A program made the position numbers and the translations under genes. Below the pieces are notes generated by a model. It was not told the origin of the DNA. It was given only the letters and a program-made list of their open reading frames with translations, and searched no databases. DNA of 49,374 nt from Candidatus Omnitrophota bacterium (GTDB lineage: Bacteria > Omnitrophota > Koll11 > Tantalellales > Tantalellaceae), in NCBI GenBank assembly GCA_015231715.1, contig JADGBB010000005.1:1-49374 (forward strand). The letters are read 5' to 3'. This document shows, one piece after another, positions 1 through 8,036 of the stretch (positions are counted from its first letter, which is position 1; every line of letters begins with the position of its first letter).

Positions 1-81
1 TATAGCTCCCTAATCGTCAGAAAAAGTACTAACTGACTCATCCTAGCTTGATGCGTGATGTGCTTAATAGTTATAGGTCAA

Positions 82-2229
82 TTAGTTTTGTCGTTTGTTG
101 GAGAGGCGCTTTATTAGTAAAAGTGAATGTAGGATCAAGAAGGCTATGATGACGTCGCTTTTGGGGGCGTATAGAATTGATGCTATAGAAATAAAAAATA
201 AAGGGGGTTCGGTGAGTCGGAGAAGGGAAGTAAAGTGCGGGGGGAAAGAATATCTGGATGATAATATGTTAACGGCTCCGGCAAATAATGCAAGAGACGT
301 GAAGAATAAAGTTAATATCTGAACGTAAGGAGAGGTATTCCATAATATGGTTTCAAAAACAATGGTTTGGCTGAAAAGATTAAATGAAAAAATTATTGAT
401 CCTAAAACAAGTAGACCCTGCAAAGATACCTTTAAAAAATTTCTATTGGCTTTAGATGAAAAGCTTATCAAAGTGCCGAATATAAAAATTACAAAATTAC
501 CGGTTATAGTCACCTTGAGCCATAGGTTGGCTATTTTTTTGGTCTGCAGTTTTTTTTCTATTTTTGGAAATGTTTCGATATTTATATTTTCAAGGATCTT
601 GTTGAATTTTATTTCGGATAAAACTATTTGGGATGTTTGAGTTAAATTTTGATCCCAGTTTTGGGTTATCTCAGGCAGCGAAACAAAAGGAGTTGAAGAA
701 TTTTGAAGAAAATATTTTATGCGGCCTAATGAATCGGAAGTATTTTGTGTTTTTTTATCATCATCGATATTTAAACCTATGTTAACGGCTGTGAAATCTT
801 CAGTAAAAATAGTGGGTTCAAAAATAACACCTTTTTTATTTAGAAAAATAGTTGAATGAAGTTCGCTGGTGGTCAAGGTGTTTGAATTCGGCGGTAAATT
901 AAAAAAACCTAATATCAATGTCGGATCAAAGCCGAGATATTTGAGATAAATGAAACTGAACATGCATAAGACATCGCAGTCAGCTATAAAAACGTCGCTT
1001 TTATCTATATGTTCCGACAATAAAGTGTTCCAAGTTTTTCCTTCCGGTAAAACCACTTTTTGTATGCCTGATTGATAACCGAAATAAGTTTTCATAATGG
1101 CTGCAATTAAAGATAATTTTGACTCATCATCAAGGTTTTTGGCTGACATTAATAATCTATGAATAGGGTAGGGCATAGTGAAAAATTCTTCACCCAGCCA
1201 TTCAGATTGGTTTCCGGTATAAAAATGTATCAATTCCGGAATTCTGGCTATGGTGTATGAAAATTCTCTCTGAGTTATAGGAAATTGGGATTTTATCATA
1301 GCGGTTTCATTTAATATGATATTTGTGTCATCGCTTGATGATGGGATAGCAATGCTGTTAAGAAGAAGCGGCAGCTGTAAGCTTTCGTTTTGCTTTAGCG
1401 CGGGTATCTTTAAAGATATGTATATTGTGTATTCTTCATTTTCCGCTATTCCGCCGAGTTTTGCGTCATCGTATGGATTTATGATCCTTAAGTCTTCTGA
1501 TTTTATAAAATTTCCGTTGTTTACCTGATCAAAATAATTAATTATGAAAAAATCGCCTTCGCGGGAACCTTTTAAGAAAGCGAAAGGAGGTACGATTTTT
1601 TTTTCCTTTATCATTTCCAAGGTTTTATTATTATCTTCGTTTTTGTACTCAAAAGTCATTGGAGTTAAAATTTTGCTGACGTTTTCCATTTTGAAAATGG
1701 AAGATTCTTCTATCGGGTCTTGTTCCGGGTTTTCATTAAAGATATCTTTACGTATTTTACTTCCTTCGAATGCGGCTTCCGGGAGGAGATCGGTATTATT
1801 TTCGGGGGCAGAATCTAAAGACTTTTCGGCTTTTTTGCCGCCTGTTTTGCTTGAGGGGTAATTTGAGGATGAATCTTTACTGCCGGACTTGCTTTTGGGA
1901 GCTATTCGTAAGTCAGCTAAAGTCTGTGTCCGTTTCCCCAATTTTCGACTTCCTTCGTTCGACTTCCGACTTTCGATTTTCGCCCGCTCAATCGGACCTT
2001 CTTCATTTTCATCAACATTGCTGGAAGTATTAATTATGAATATAGAGATGCCGGCAAGAACCGCAATAGTTATCACTATCTGGCCCAGAGATTTAAAACC
2101 GGAAACTTTTTTGTTCTGAAAATCGTTAAATGTGCCGCCTGATTTGAGAAAATGCCTGGCTAATGGTAATATTAGAACTAGGAGAAGTAAAAAAATTGCT
2201 AGAACAAAAACCGTAAATATTAGAACCAT
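82..2229 (-). CDS. Membrane-anchored transglutaminase-like protein
   Basis: The protein has 715 residues when read from ATG 2229; an in-frame TTG at 2256 would add nine. Two hydrophobic N-terminal segments (about 1-22 and 48-67) are followed by a Ser/Lys-rich linker, a central domain, and about four hydrophobic segments between 570 and 710, so the central domain probably lies outside the cytoplasmic membrane. That domain shows a transglutaminase-like arrangement: Cys418 in ADCDVLCMF, His458 in ELHSTIF, and Glu471 in FEPTIF where Asp is usual. The same domain, with the same DCDVL and xHxT landmarks, recurs near residue 3290 of the giant encoded at 36649-49005. Family members are transpeptidase- or peptidase-like; the substrate here is unknown. 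I chose ATG 2229 because a TATAAT box lies seven bases upstream. The gene is divergent from the metallopeptidase at 2245, with only 15 bases between the two starts. Confidence 0.75.
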   Translation of the reverse strand: MVLIFTVFVLAIFLLLLVLILPLARHFLKSGGTFNDFQNKKVSGFKSLGQIVITIAVLAGISIFIINTSSNVDENEEGPIERAKIESRKSNEGSRKLGKRTQTLADLRIAPKSKSGSKDSSSNYPSSKTGGKKAEKSLDSAPENNTDLLPEAAFEGSKIRKDIFNENPEQDPIEESSIFKMENVSKILTPMTFEYKNEDNNKTLEMIKEKKIVPPFAFLKGSREGDFFIINYFDQVNNGNFIKSEDLRIINPYDDAKLGGIAENEEYTIYISLKIPALKQNESLQLPLLLNSIAIPSSSDDTNIILNETAMIKSQFPITQREFSYTIARIPELIHFYTGNQSEWLGEEFFTMPYPIHRLLMSAKNLDDESKLSLIAAIMKTYFGYQSGIQKVVLPEGKTWNTLLSEHIDKSDVFIADCDVLCMFSFIYLKYLGFDPTLILGFFNLPPNSNTLTTSELHSTIFLNKKGVIFEPTIFTEDFTAVNIGLNIDDDKKTQNTSDSLGRIKYFLQNSSTPFVSLPEITQNWDQNLTQTSQIVLSEIKFNKILENINIETFPKIEKKLQTKKIANLWLKVTITGNFVIFIFGTLISFSSKANRNFLKVSLQGLLVLGSIIFSFNLFSQTIVFETILWNTSPYVQILTLFFTSLALFAGAVNILSSRYSFPPHFTSLLRLTEPPLFFISIASILYAPKSDVIIAFLILHSLLLIKRLSNKRQN

Positions 2230-2236
2230 GAAATAT

Positions 2237-2242
2237 ATTATA
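2237..2242 (-). promoter_or_regulatory. Candidate -10 box for a leaderless transcript
   Basis: On the minus strand TATAAT is followed by seven bases (ATATTTC) and then ATG 2229, which would place the transcription start at or next to the start codon. I see no convincing -35 box or Shine-Dalgarno sequence for this ATG. The box lies inside the 15-base gap to the divergent plus-strand gene, so the two genes may share one short bidirectional promoter. Confidence 0.45.
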
Positions 2243-2244
2243 CT

Positions 2245-3414
2245 ATGATACTCCAAAAAAAAACTTATTATTTTTTGATATGCTTGATTTTTTCTTATGT
2301 AAATGCCGGTTACGCTGAAAAGATCAACGATAAGAATCTTTTAAAAGCAGAACAGCTTCTTTATCAGGGCGAACACGATAAAGCTTTGGAAAAATTCAAA
2401 GAGTTAAAAAAAATTTATCCTAAAGATGAAAGAGTGACTGAACGGCTTATCAATGCTTACAATGTTTACGGATATTATCTGTATGAACAAGGGAGACTGC
2501 CCGAAGCTATTGAACAATTCAATATTGCTTTGATATATGATGATGAAAACGTTATGACAAATTACAGTTTGGCAAGATTGTATTATTTAGTGCAGAACAT
2601 AGATAAAGCAAAAAAGCATATTGAAATAATTGAAAAAACTGATCCAAAATTTAAAGGTCTTGAATCGTTAAAAAAAGTTTTAAAAAATGATATTAAAAAT
2701 AAAAAAATATCGATAAAGACAGAAACGCCGCATTTCATCGTTACCTGCTCCGGGGAAGAAGATGCAGGCAACCTTAACTATATTAAAACTTATCTGGAAG
2801 AAGCTTACGGTGTTATAGGTAAATTTCTAGACCACTTTCCTGATACTAAGACCGTTGTGATACTGTATACTGATGCTGATTATGACGAACTATTACAAGG
2901 CAATCCCTATTGGTCTACAGCTATTTTTGACGGCAAATTAAGAGTACCATCCGGCCAATTTGAATATACAAAAGACGACATCGTTAAAACTATCTATCAT
3001 GAATACGCCCATTTATTGGTTTATGATATGGTAGGGAAAAAGATACCTGATTTTATTTCAGAAGGTATATCGTCAAAAGCCGAAGATTTCGCCGCGCAAA
3101 AAGACAGATCCTTGATAAGGGATTATCTAAAAAGCTATAGCGAGATTGATCTGGCAGAATTGATAGCATCTGAAATAAAGAACATAGATGACAGGCGAGA
3201 AGCTATATTTATGTATATCAAATCATATTTATTTGTCGAATACATTATTAAAATAAAAGGAAAGAATAAATTAAAAGAATTAGTCCTGGCATTTAAAAAT
3301 AGCAATAACCCCGTTCAAATAACAGAAAAATTTTTTTCCGAAGACCTGTCTAAAATCAACACAGATCTCAAAAAGTTCGTCGAGGATGAATACTCGGTTA
3401 TCCTTGATGCTTGA
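2245..3414 (+). CDS. Secreted TPR-containing gluzincin-type metallopeptidase
   Basis: This 389-residue protein starts with a typical signal peptide (hydrophobic core at about 7-20, likely cleavage after AGYA). Two or three TPR-like helical repeats follow at about 30-140, including the YLYEQGRLPEAIEQFNIAL stretch. The C-terminal half looks like the peptidase_MA-like gluzincin family. HEYAH at 252-256 supplies two zinc-binding histidines and the catalytic Glu. PDFISEGIS places Glu273 as the likely third zinc ligand, matching the usual P-x-W-x-x-EG pattern of the family. It should act outside the cytoplasmic membrane as a protease, but no substrate can be named. ATG 2245 fits the signal peptide; no clear ribosome-binding site is visible. 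The -35 box of the next operon overlaps its stop codon. Confidence 0.8.
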   Translation: MILQKKTYYFLICLIFSYVNAGYAEKINDKNLLKAEQLLYQGEHDKALEKFKELKKIYPKDERVTERLINAYNVYGYYLYEQGRLPEAIEQFNIALIYDDENVMTNYSLARLYYLVQNIDKAKKHIEIIEKTDPKFKGLESLKKVLKNDIKNKKISIKTETPHFIVTCSGEEDAGNLNYIKTYLEEAYGVIGKFLDHFPDTKTVVILYTDADYDELLQGNPYWSTAIFDGKLRVPSGQFEYTKDDIVKTIYHEYAHLLVYDMVGKKIPDFISEGISSKAEDFAAQKDRSLIRDYLKSYSEIDLAELIASEIKNIDDRREAIFMYIKSYLFVEYIIKIKGKNKLKELVLAFKNSNNPVQITEKFFSEDLSKINTDLKKFVEDEYSVILDA

Positions 3415-3439
3415 CCCATGGCGGGGGAGGCTATATAAT
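3411..3439 (+). promoter_or_regulatory. Sigma70-type promoter of the carboxynorspermidine operon
   Basis: TTGACC (3411-3416), a 17-base spacer and TATAAT (3434-3439) make a near-consensus vegetative promoter. The -35 hexamer contains the TGA stop codon of the upstream metallopeptidase gene. Transcription should start near 3446, giving a leader of about 20 bases with AAGGAG (3455-3460) placed six bases before ATG 3467. Confidence 0.85.
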
Positions 3440-3466
3440 ATGGGGTCATAAACGAAGGAGTTGAGT

Positions 3467-4642
3467 ATGTCTAAAGTTCTTATTATTGGGGCAGGCGGAG
3501 TTGGGCGGGTTGTTGCGCATAAATGTGCCGAGGTTGCGGATGTTTTTACCCAGATCGTTCTGGCTAGCCGTACTGTAAGTAAATGTGAACAAATAGCTTC
3601 GGAGATCAAAAGACCTATAATCACTGAAAAGGTGGATGCGGATAATGTGCCGGAATTGGTTAAGCTGATCAACAAACACAAACCGGATCTTGTTATCAAT
3701 GTGGCATTGCCTTATCAGGATCTTACGATAATGGATGCTTGTCTTGCGACCGGGGTACCTTATTTGGATACCGCTAATTATGAACATCCGGATGAGGCTA
3801 AGTTTTGTTATAAATGGCAGTGGGATTATATGGATAAGTTCAAGGATAAAGGACTAATGGCCCTTTTAGGCTCAGGGTTCGATCCCGGTGTTACTAATGT
3901 GTATTGTGCATATGCTGTAAAACATTATTTTGATGAAATACATTATGTGGACATAATGGATTGTAATGCGGGAGAGCATGGGCATCCTTTTGCTACAAAT
4001 TTTAATCCTGAAATAAATATCAGAGAAATAACTCAAAAAGGTAAATTTTGGGAGAACGGAGAATGGAAAGAGACAGAGCCTTTAAGCGTTCATAAACCTT
4101 TCAACTTCCCTGAAATTGGCGAAAAAGAAATGTATCTTTTGTATCACGAGGAGATGGAATCTTTAGTCAAATATATTCCCGGACTGAAGAGAATAAGGTT
4201 TTGGATGACATTCGGGCAGGAATATATAACGCATCTGAGAGTTTTACAGAATGTCGGCATGACAAGAATAGATGAAGTTGAATATGAAGGTCATAAAATA
4301 ATACCTTTAAGATTTTTGAAGGCTGTACTACCGGAGCCTTCTAGCCTTGGTGAAAATTATAAAGGAAAAACTAATATAGGCTGTATCTTTGAAGGAATAA
4401 AGAATGGTAAACCAAAAAAGATATATATCTATAATGTTTGTGATCACGCCGAATGTTTTAAAGAGGTTAAGTCGCAGGCTATATCGTATACAACAGGCGT
4501 GCCGGCTATGATAGGGGCTAAGCTTATGCTTCAAAATGTTTGGAAGGGTAAGGGTGTTTTTAACATGGAACAGCTCAACCCTGATCCATTCATGGACGAC
4601 CTTAATAAATATGGTTTGCCGTGGGTTGTAAAGGAATTATAA
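3467..4642 (+). CDS. Carboxynorspermidine/carboxyspermidine synthase (saccharopine dehydrogenase family)
   Basis: The enzyme condenses L-aspartate beta-semialdehyde with diaminopropane or putrescine and reduces the imine with NADPH, giving carboxynorspermidine or carboxyspermidine in the alternative polyamine pathway. The 391-residue protein begins with a Rossmann nucleotide-binding motif (GAGGVG, residues 8-13). It has saccharopine-dehydrogenase-family features such as YLDTANYEHP and GSGFDPGVTNVYCAYA. The true start is ATG 3467 rather than the in-frame TTG 3461, because AAGGAG sits exactly six bases before the ATG. The nspC-type decarboxylase follows four bases after the stop, which is the classic partner and strongly supports the assignment over a lysine-pathway saccharopine reductase. 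The gene is driven by the promoter at 3411-3439. Confidence 0.92.
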   Translation: MSKVLIIGAGGVGRVVAHKCAEVADVFTQIVLASRTVSKCEQIASEIKRPIITEKVDADNVPELVKLINKHKPDLVINVALPYQDLTIMDACLATGVPYLDTANYEHPDEAKFCYKWQWDYMDKFKDKGLMALLGSGFDPGVTNVYCAYAVKHYFDEIHYVDIMDCNAGEHGHPFATNFNPEINIREITQKGKFWENGEWKETEPLSVHKPFNFPEIGEKEMYLLYHEEMESLVKYIPGLKRIRFWMTFGQEYITHLRVLQNVGMTRIDEVEYEGHKIIPLRFLKAVLPEPSSLGENYKGKTNIGCIFEGIKNGKPKKIYIYNVCDHAECFKEVKSQAISYTTGVPAMIGAKLMLQNVWKGKGVFNMEQLNPDPFMDDLNKYGLPWVVKEL

Positions 4643-4646
4643 AAAG

Positions 4647-5795
4647 ATGAATTCGATGAACTTTGTAAAACAAATAAAACATACGCCTTGTTATGTTGTG
4701 GACTTGGGGTTGTTGGAAAAAAATCTTAAGGTTTTGGATAGCGTCCAGGAACGTGCGGGATGTTCTATTATTCTTGCTCTTAAAGGGTTTAGTATGTTCA
4801 GCACTTTTCCGTTAATCAAAAAATATCTTAAAGGCTCGACTGCAAGTTCTTTGAATGAAGCTACACTAGCGTATGAAGAATTTGGCGGGGAAGTTCATGT
4901 ATGCGCTCCGGCTTATCGTGACGATGAGTTTGATGAGCTCATAAGAATGTCTGATCATATAGTTTTTAATTCTAAAGCTCAGTGGGAACATTTTAAAAGC
5001 AAAGTTTTGAATTCAAATAAAAAAATAAATTGCGGATTAAGAATTAATCCGGAACACTCCGAAGTTAAAGTGGCCATATATGATCCCTGTTCTAAAACAT
5101 CAAGACTGGGGATAAAAATAGATGATATCAAAGATATTGATCTTGAAGGTATAAACGGCCTGCATTTTCATACATTATGCGAGCTTAATTCCGATTCACT
5201 TCAAAGAACATTAAAAGTTGTTGAAGAAAAATTCGGTTATCTGATCCATAAAATGGAATGGGTTAATTTTGGCGGGGGACATCACATTACTAGGGAAGAT
5301 TATGATATCGATCTCTTATGCGATATTATAAACAAATTCAAGGCAAAATACGGAGTTAAGGTTTATCTTGAGCCCGGAGAAGCTATAGCTCTAAATACGG
5401 GATATTTTGTATCTAGAGTGCTTGACATTATTCCGAATGAGCCTTATATTGCAATATTAGATTCATCTTGCGCTTGTCATATGCCGGATGTTCTGGAAAT
5501 GCCGTATAGGCCCGAGATCGCTGATGCGTCTATGCCCGGAGAAAAAAAATATACTTATAAGCTTGGCGGAATGTCTTGTCTGGCTGGAGATGTTATCGGC
5601 GAATATTCTTTTGATGAGCCTTTAACAGTCGGGGATAAGCTGATCTTTAAAGATATGGCGCATTATACTATGGTAAAGAATAACACTTTCAACGGTGTTA
5701 ATCTTCCGGATATCGGAATATACGATCCGGAGAAAGATAAATATACCGTGGTAAAAAAATTTGGTTACGAAGATTATAAAAATAGGCTTTCTTAA
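4647..5795 (+). CDS. nspC: Carboxynorspermidine decarboxylase
   Basis: This PLP-dependent fold-III decarboxylase removes the carboxyl group of carboxynorspermidine or carboxyspermidine to give norspermidine or spermidine. The 382 residues match the family length. Lys46 in LALKGFS is the expected Schiff-base lysine. GGGHH (209-213) and EPGE (242-245) are the usual phosphate-binding and substrate loops, and SSCACHMPD holds the Cys contributed to the partner active site. It is co-transcribed with the dehydrogenase. An alternative start at ATG 4656 would remove three residues; the ribosome-binding sequence (AAGGA about 13 bases upstream) is rather distant and translational coupling is likely. Confidence 0.93.
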   Translation: MNSMNFVKQIKHTPCYVVDLGLLEKNLKVLDSVQERAGCSIILALKGFSMFSTFPLIKKYLKGSTASSLNEATLAYEEFGGEVHVCAPAYRDDEFDELIRMSDHIVFNSKAQWEHFKSKVLNSNKKINCGLRINPEHSEVKVAIYDPCSKTSRLGIKIDDIKDIDLEGINGLHFHTLCELNSDSLQRTLKVVEEKFGYLIHKMEWVNFGGGHHITREDYDIDLLCDIINKFKAKYGVKVYLEPGEAIALNTGYFVSRVLDIIPNEPYIAILDSSCACHMPDVLEMPYRPEIADASMPGEKKYTYKLGGMSCLAGDVIGEYSFDEPLTVGDKLIFKDMAHYTMVKNNTFNGVNLPDIGIYDPEKDKYTVVKKFGYEDYKNRLS

Positions 5796-5808
5796 AAAGG
5801 AGAATGAC

Positions 5809-6156
5809 ATGAGCAATGAAAATTTAGGGAAAACCAGTGTAGGAATTCAGGCTAATATTGAAGCATTTTTATGTTATTTGGGCGGGTTCATTACAGGGAT
5901 AATATTTTACATTGTAGAAAAAGAAAACAAGTTCGTCAGGTTTCATGCAGTACAGTCTACTGTAACTTTTGGCGGTTTGTTTATTGTGAATTTGGCCAGC
6001 AGATTAATCCTTCCGGGAGCTTTATATTCTTTAATATCATTGCTTGTTGGTATATTGAGTTTGATATTATGGGTAGTTTTGATGGTAAAAGCTTATAGCG
6101 GCGAAAAATATAAACTTCCTATAGCCGGAGAAGTCGCTGAAGAAAAATCGAAATAA
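5809..6156 (+). CDS. Small membrane protein, Tic20/DUF4870-like
   Basis: A 115-residue protein with three hydrophobic segments (about 17-37, 48-65 and 72-98) and a charged C-terminus. The pattern of a first helix ending in YIVEKENKFVRFHAVQS is the hallmark of the DUF4870/Tic20-like family, in which the FHA-x-QS stretch is conserved. The function of bacterial members is not established. AAGGAG at 5797-5802 lies six bases upstream of ATG 5809, so the start is secure although the frame is open further upstream. It follows nspC by 13 bases and is probably the third gene of that operon. It ends three bases before the convergent ptsI stop. Confidence 0.8.
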   Translation: MSNENLGKTSVGIQANIEAFLCYLGGFITGIIFYIVEKENKFVRFHAVQSTVTFGGLFIVNLASRLILPGALYSLISLLVGILSLILWVVLMVKAYSGEKYKLPIAGEVAEEKSK

Positions 6157-6159
6157 AAT

Positions 6160-7881
6160 TTACATGAACTTTTCAAAAAATTTATCTCTTTGCGAGGGAG
6201 TTTTTAGATCGTAATATTGTTTTAAGCTGCTGGCGGGATGATCATCATGTAAATGCAAAAGCTCGCATTTAATGTCTTCGAATTTTGATACCGATACGCT
6301 GAAACTTTTTATGCCTATCTTTAAGAGCAGGGGATAGAATTCTTCAAAAGAGGCTATTTCGCCGCAAAGACAAAGTTCTTTAGAATATTTACGCGCGTTC
6401 TTAACTGCTATTTCCATAAGCTTCAGAATAGAAGGATGGAGAAGGTGATAACGCCTCTCTACATTCGAGTCGCCTCTTGATGAGGCCAAAGTATATTGAA
6501 AAAGATCATTGGAACCCACATTCGCGAAATCTACATTTTTTAGTATTTCATCAGACATTAATATGGATGATGGAGTTTCTAGCATTGCGCCTATATCGAT
6601 CTTTTTATTTGAAAAAATAACTTTTTCCTCTTTGAGTTTTTTTTGCGCTTCATTGAAAATATTGCGGTAAGCTTTGATGTCGCCAAGATCACAAACCATA
6701 GGAAAAAGGATTCTTAAATTAGAATGAGTATTTGATCTTAACAGAGCTTTGAACTGTGTTAAATATATTTCAGGGAAGGCTTCAGCGGCACCTGCGCCTC
6801 TGGGAACAAAATCCTTAGAATGAAACAAGTTCTTCTCAAGATATTGAGGCAGTTTATCCGGGCCGATATCCAGTATTCGCATAGTGACTGTTGAACCTTT
6901 TCTTTCATTAAGTATTTTCGAATACATTTTGTACTGTTCATCTTCCGAGGGCTGAGTGTTTCTGTCCATAAAAAGAAATTCGGTTCTTAATAGCCCTATG
7001 CCGTCATCCATAAAATCTTTTGAAAGTGAAAGTTCGTCCGGAGTGCTTAAGTTTACTTTTAATTTTATTTTCTTACCTGTTTTTGTTCTGGGGGATAGAT
7101 CTTTTTGTATCTCGCAGACAAACTTTTTCTTTTTTATTGCGGCAATCTTTTTATCATAATATTTTTTTGTTTTAGCATCGGCATTAATAATTATTTTTCT
7201 AAGACCCGCATCCATTATAAGATCCGTACCGCAATCGACACATTTAAGTATGTCTTCGCTGAAAATTATCGGCACTCCGAAAGCTCTCGCAAGAATAGTG
7301 GCATGAGATGTGAGCCCGCCTTCAGATGCTATAAAACCTAAAACATAATCACGTTCAAGCTGAAGTATGAGGGACGGCGTAAGTCTTTTTGTTATAACTA
7401 TAGCTTTAGTGTTAACATGCTGCGGGCAGGTTTTTAAGATCTTTTTTGATATAAGCACTCCAAGTACCTGCAATTTAACATCTTCAAAATCATGAACGAG
7501 TTCATTGAAATGCCCTTCAAGGGAAGAGTACTTACTTGTATAACTTGTAAAAATATTTTCTATAGCTTGCTCGGCGTTTATTTTCTTTTTTTCAATTTGT
7601 TCTATTATTTGACGGATGAGCTCAACATCCGAAAGAATAGCCAAATGAGCGTTAAAGATAAAAGAAGTTTCATCGTTGAATTTGATCTTAGCGCTTTCAA
7701 TGCTTTTTTCCATATCGGAAGCAGCGTCATTAAAAGCTCTAACTACACGACCGGTTTCTTCCGGAACATCCTCAGCTTTAATATTGTAATTAGGAATATT
7801 TTTAGAGTTTTCTTCCAGATAAAGACAAACAGGTCCTGTAGCGATTCCCGAGGCAGCCGAATATCCTTTTATAGTTTTCAT
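6160..7881 (-). CDS. ptsI: Phosphoenolpyruvate-protein phosphotransferase (PTS enzyme I)
   Basis: Enzyme I takes phosphate from PEP onto a histidine and passes it to HPr, the first step of the sugar phosphotransferase system or of its regulatory version. The 573-residue length is standard. An N-terminal HPr-binding domain is followed by the phosphohistidine loop GGLTSHATILAR (His193), then the PEP-binding barrel with LLRTEFLFMDR (about 298-307), VGSNDLFQYTLA (about 455-466) and the catalytic Cys506 in LCGE. The segment that normally reads NPxLGxRxxR is diverged: only Arg361 in FVPRGAG seems to remain. No HPr, EIIA or sugar permease gene is in the window, so a regulatory role is as likely as sugar uptake. 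The start codon lies six bases after a strong -10 box, so the mRNA is probably leaderless. Confidence 0.88.
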   Translation of the reverse strand: MKTIKGYSAASGIATGPVCLYLEENSKNIPNYNIKAEDVPEETGRVVRAFNDAASDMEKSIESAKIKFNDETSFIFNAHLAILSDVELIRQIIEQIEKKKINAEQAIENIFTSYTSKYSSLEGHFNELVHDFEDVKLQVLGVLISKKILKTCPQHVNTKAIVITKRLTPSLILQLERDYVLGFIASEGGLTSHATILARAFGVPIIFSEDILKCVDCGTDLIMDAGLRKIIINADAKTKKYYDKKIAAIKKKKFVCEIQKDLSPRTKTGKKIKLKVNLSTPDELSLSKDFMDDGIGLLRTEFLFMDRNTQPSEDEQYKMYSKILNERKGSTVTMRILDIGPDKLPQYLEKNLFHSKDFVPRGAGAAEAFPEIYLTQFKALLRSNTHSNLRILFPMVCDLGDIKAYRNIFNEAQKKLKEEKVIFSNKKIDIGAMLETPSSILMSDEILKNVDFANVGSNDLFQYTLASSRGDSNVERRYHLLHPSILKLMEIAVKNARKYSKELCLCGEIASFEEFYPLLLKIGIKSFSVSVSKFEDIKCELLHLHDDHPASSLKQYYDLKTPSQRDKFFEKFM

Positions 7882-7887
7882 GAGACT

Positions 7888-7916
7888 AGTATATATTCAG
7901 AAATCTCTAAGGTCAA
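7888..7916 (-). promoter_or_regulatory. ptsI: Promoter of ptsI, probably leaderless
   Basis: On the minus strand TTGACC (7916-7911), a 17-base spacer and TATACT (7893-7888) form a strong vegetative promoter. Only six bases (AGTCTC) separate the -10 box from ATG 7881, so the first transcribed base should fall at or within a base or two of the start codon. No Shine-Dalgarno sequence fits in between. Confidence 0.75.
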
Positions 7917-7929
7917 ATTATAAAAAATG

Positions 7930-7953
7930 TAATAGTTCAGTAATGCAAGGTAC
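7930..7953 (+). repeat. Degenerate dispersed repeat, copy 1
   Basis: TAATAGTTCAGTAATGCAAG and the next few bases closely match TAACAGCTCAGTAATGCCAA at 29774-29793; the common core is TAAyAGyTCAGTAATGC. Both copies sit directly upstream of GC-richer, palindrome-like sequence and next to transposase debris. The following bases to 8036 contain GCGAAGAAGGAT and a GGGCGAAGCCGAAGAATC stretch (minus strand), which look like decayed parts of the common GCGAAG repeat family. No gene is visible between 7917 and 8036. Confidence 0.4.
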
Positions 7954-8036
7954 TTTTATCCGCTACTCGTTACATTGGGCGATGCGAAGAAGGATTTGTC
8001 TAACGTGGGTCTGGGATTCTTCGGCTTCGCCCACAG

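Noticed and set aside
3461..3466. TTG start for the carboxynorspermidine dehydrogenase
   Set aside because: It touches the ribosome-binding site directly, while ATG 3467 has AAGGAG at six bases.
5761..5808. Extended start of the Tic20-like protein
   Set aside because: It lies within the end of nspC; AAGGAG six bases before ATG 5809 marks the true start.
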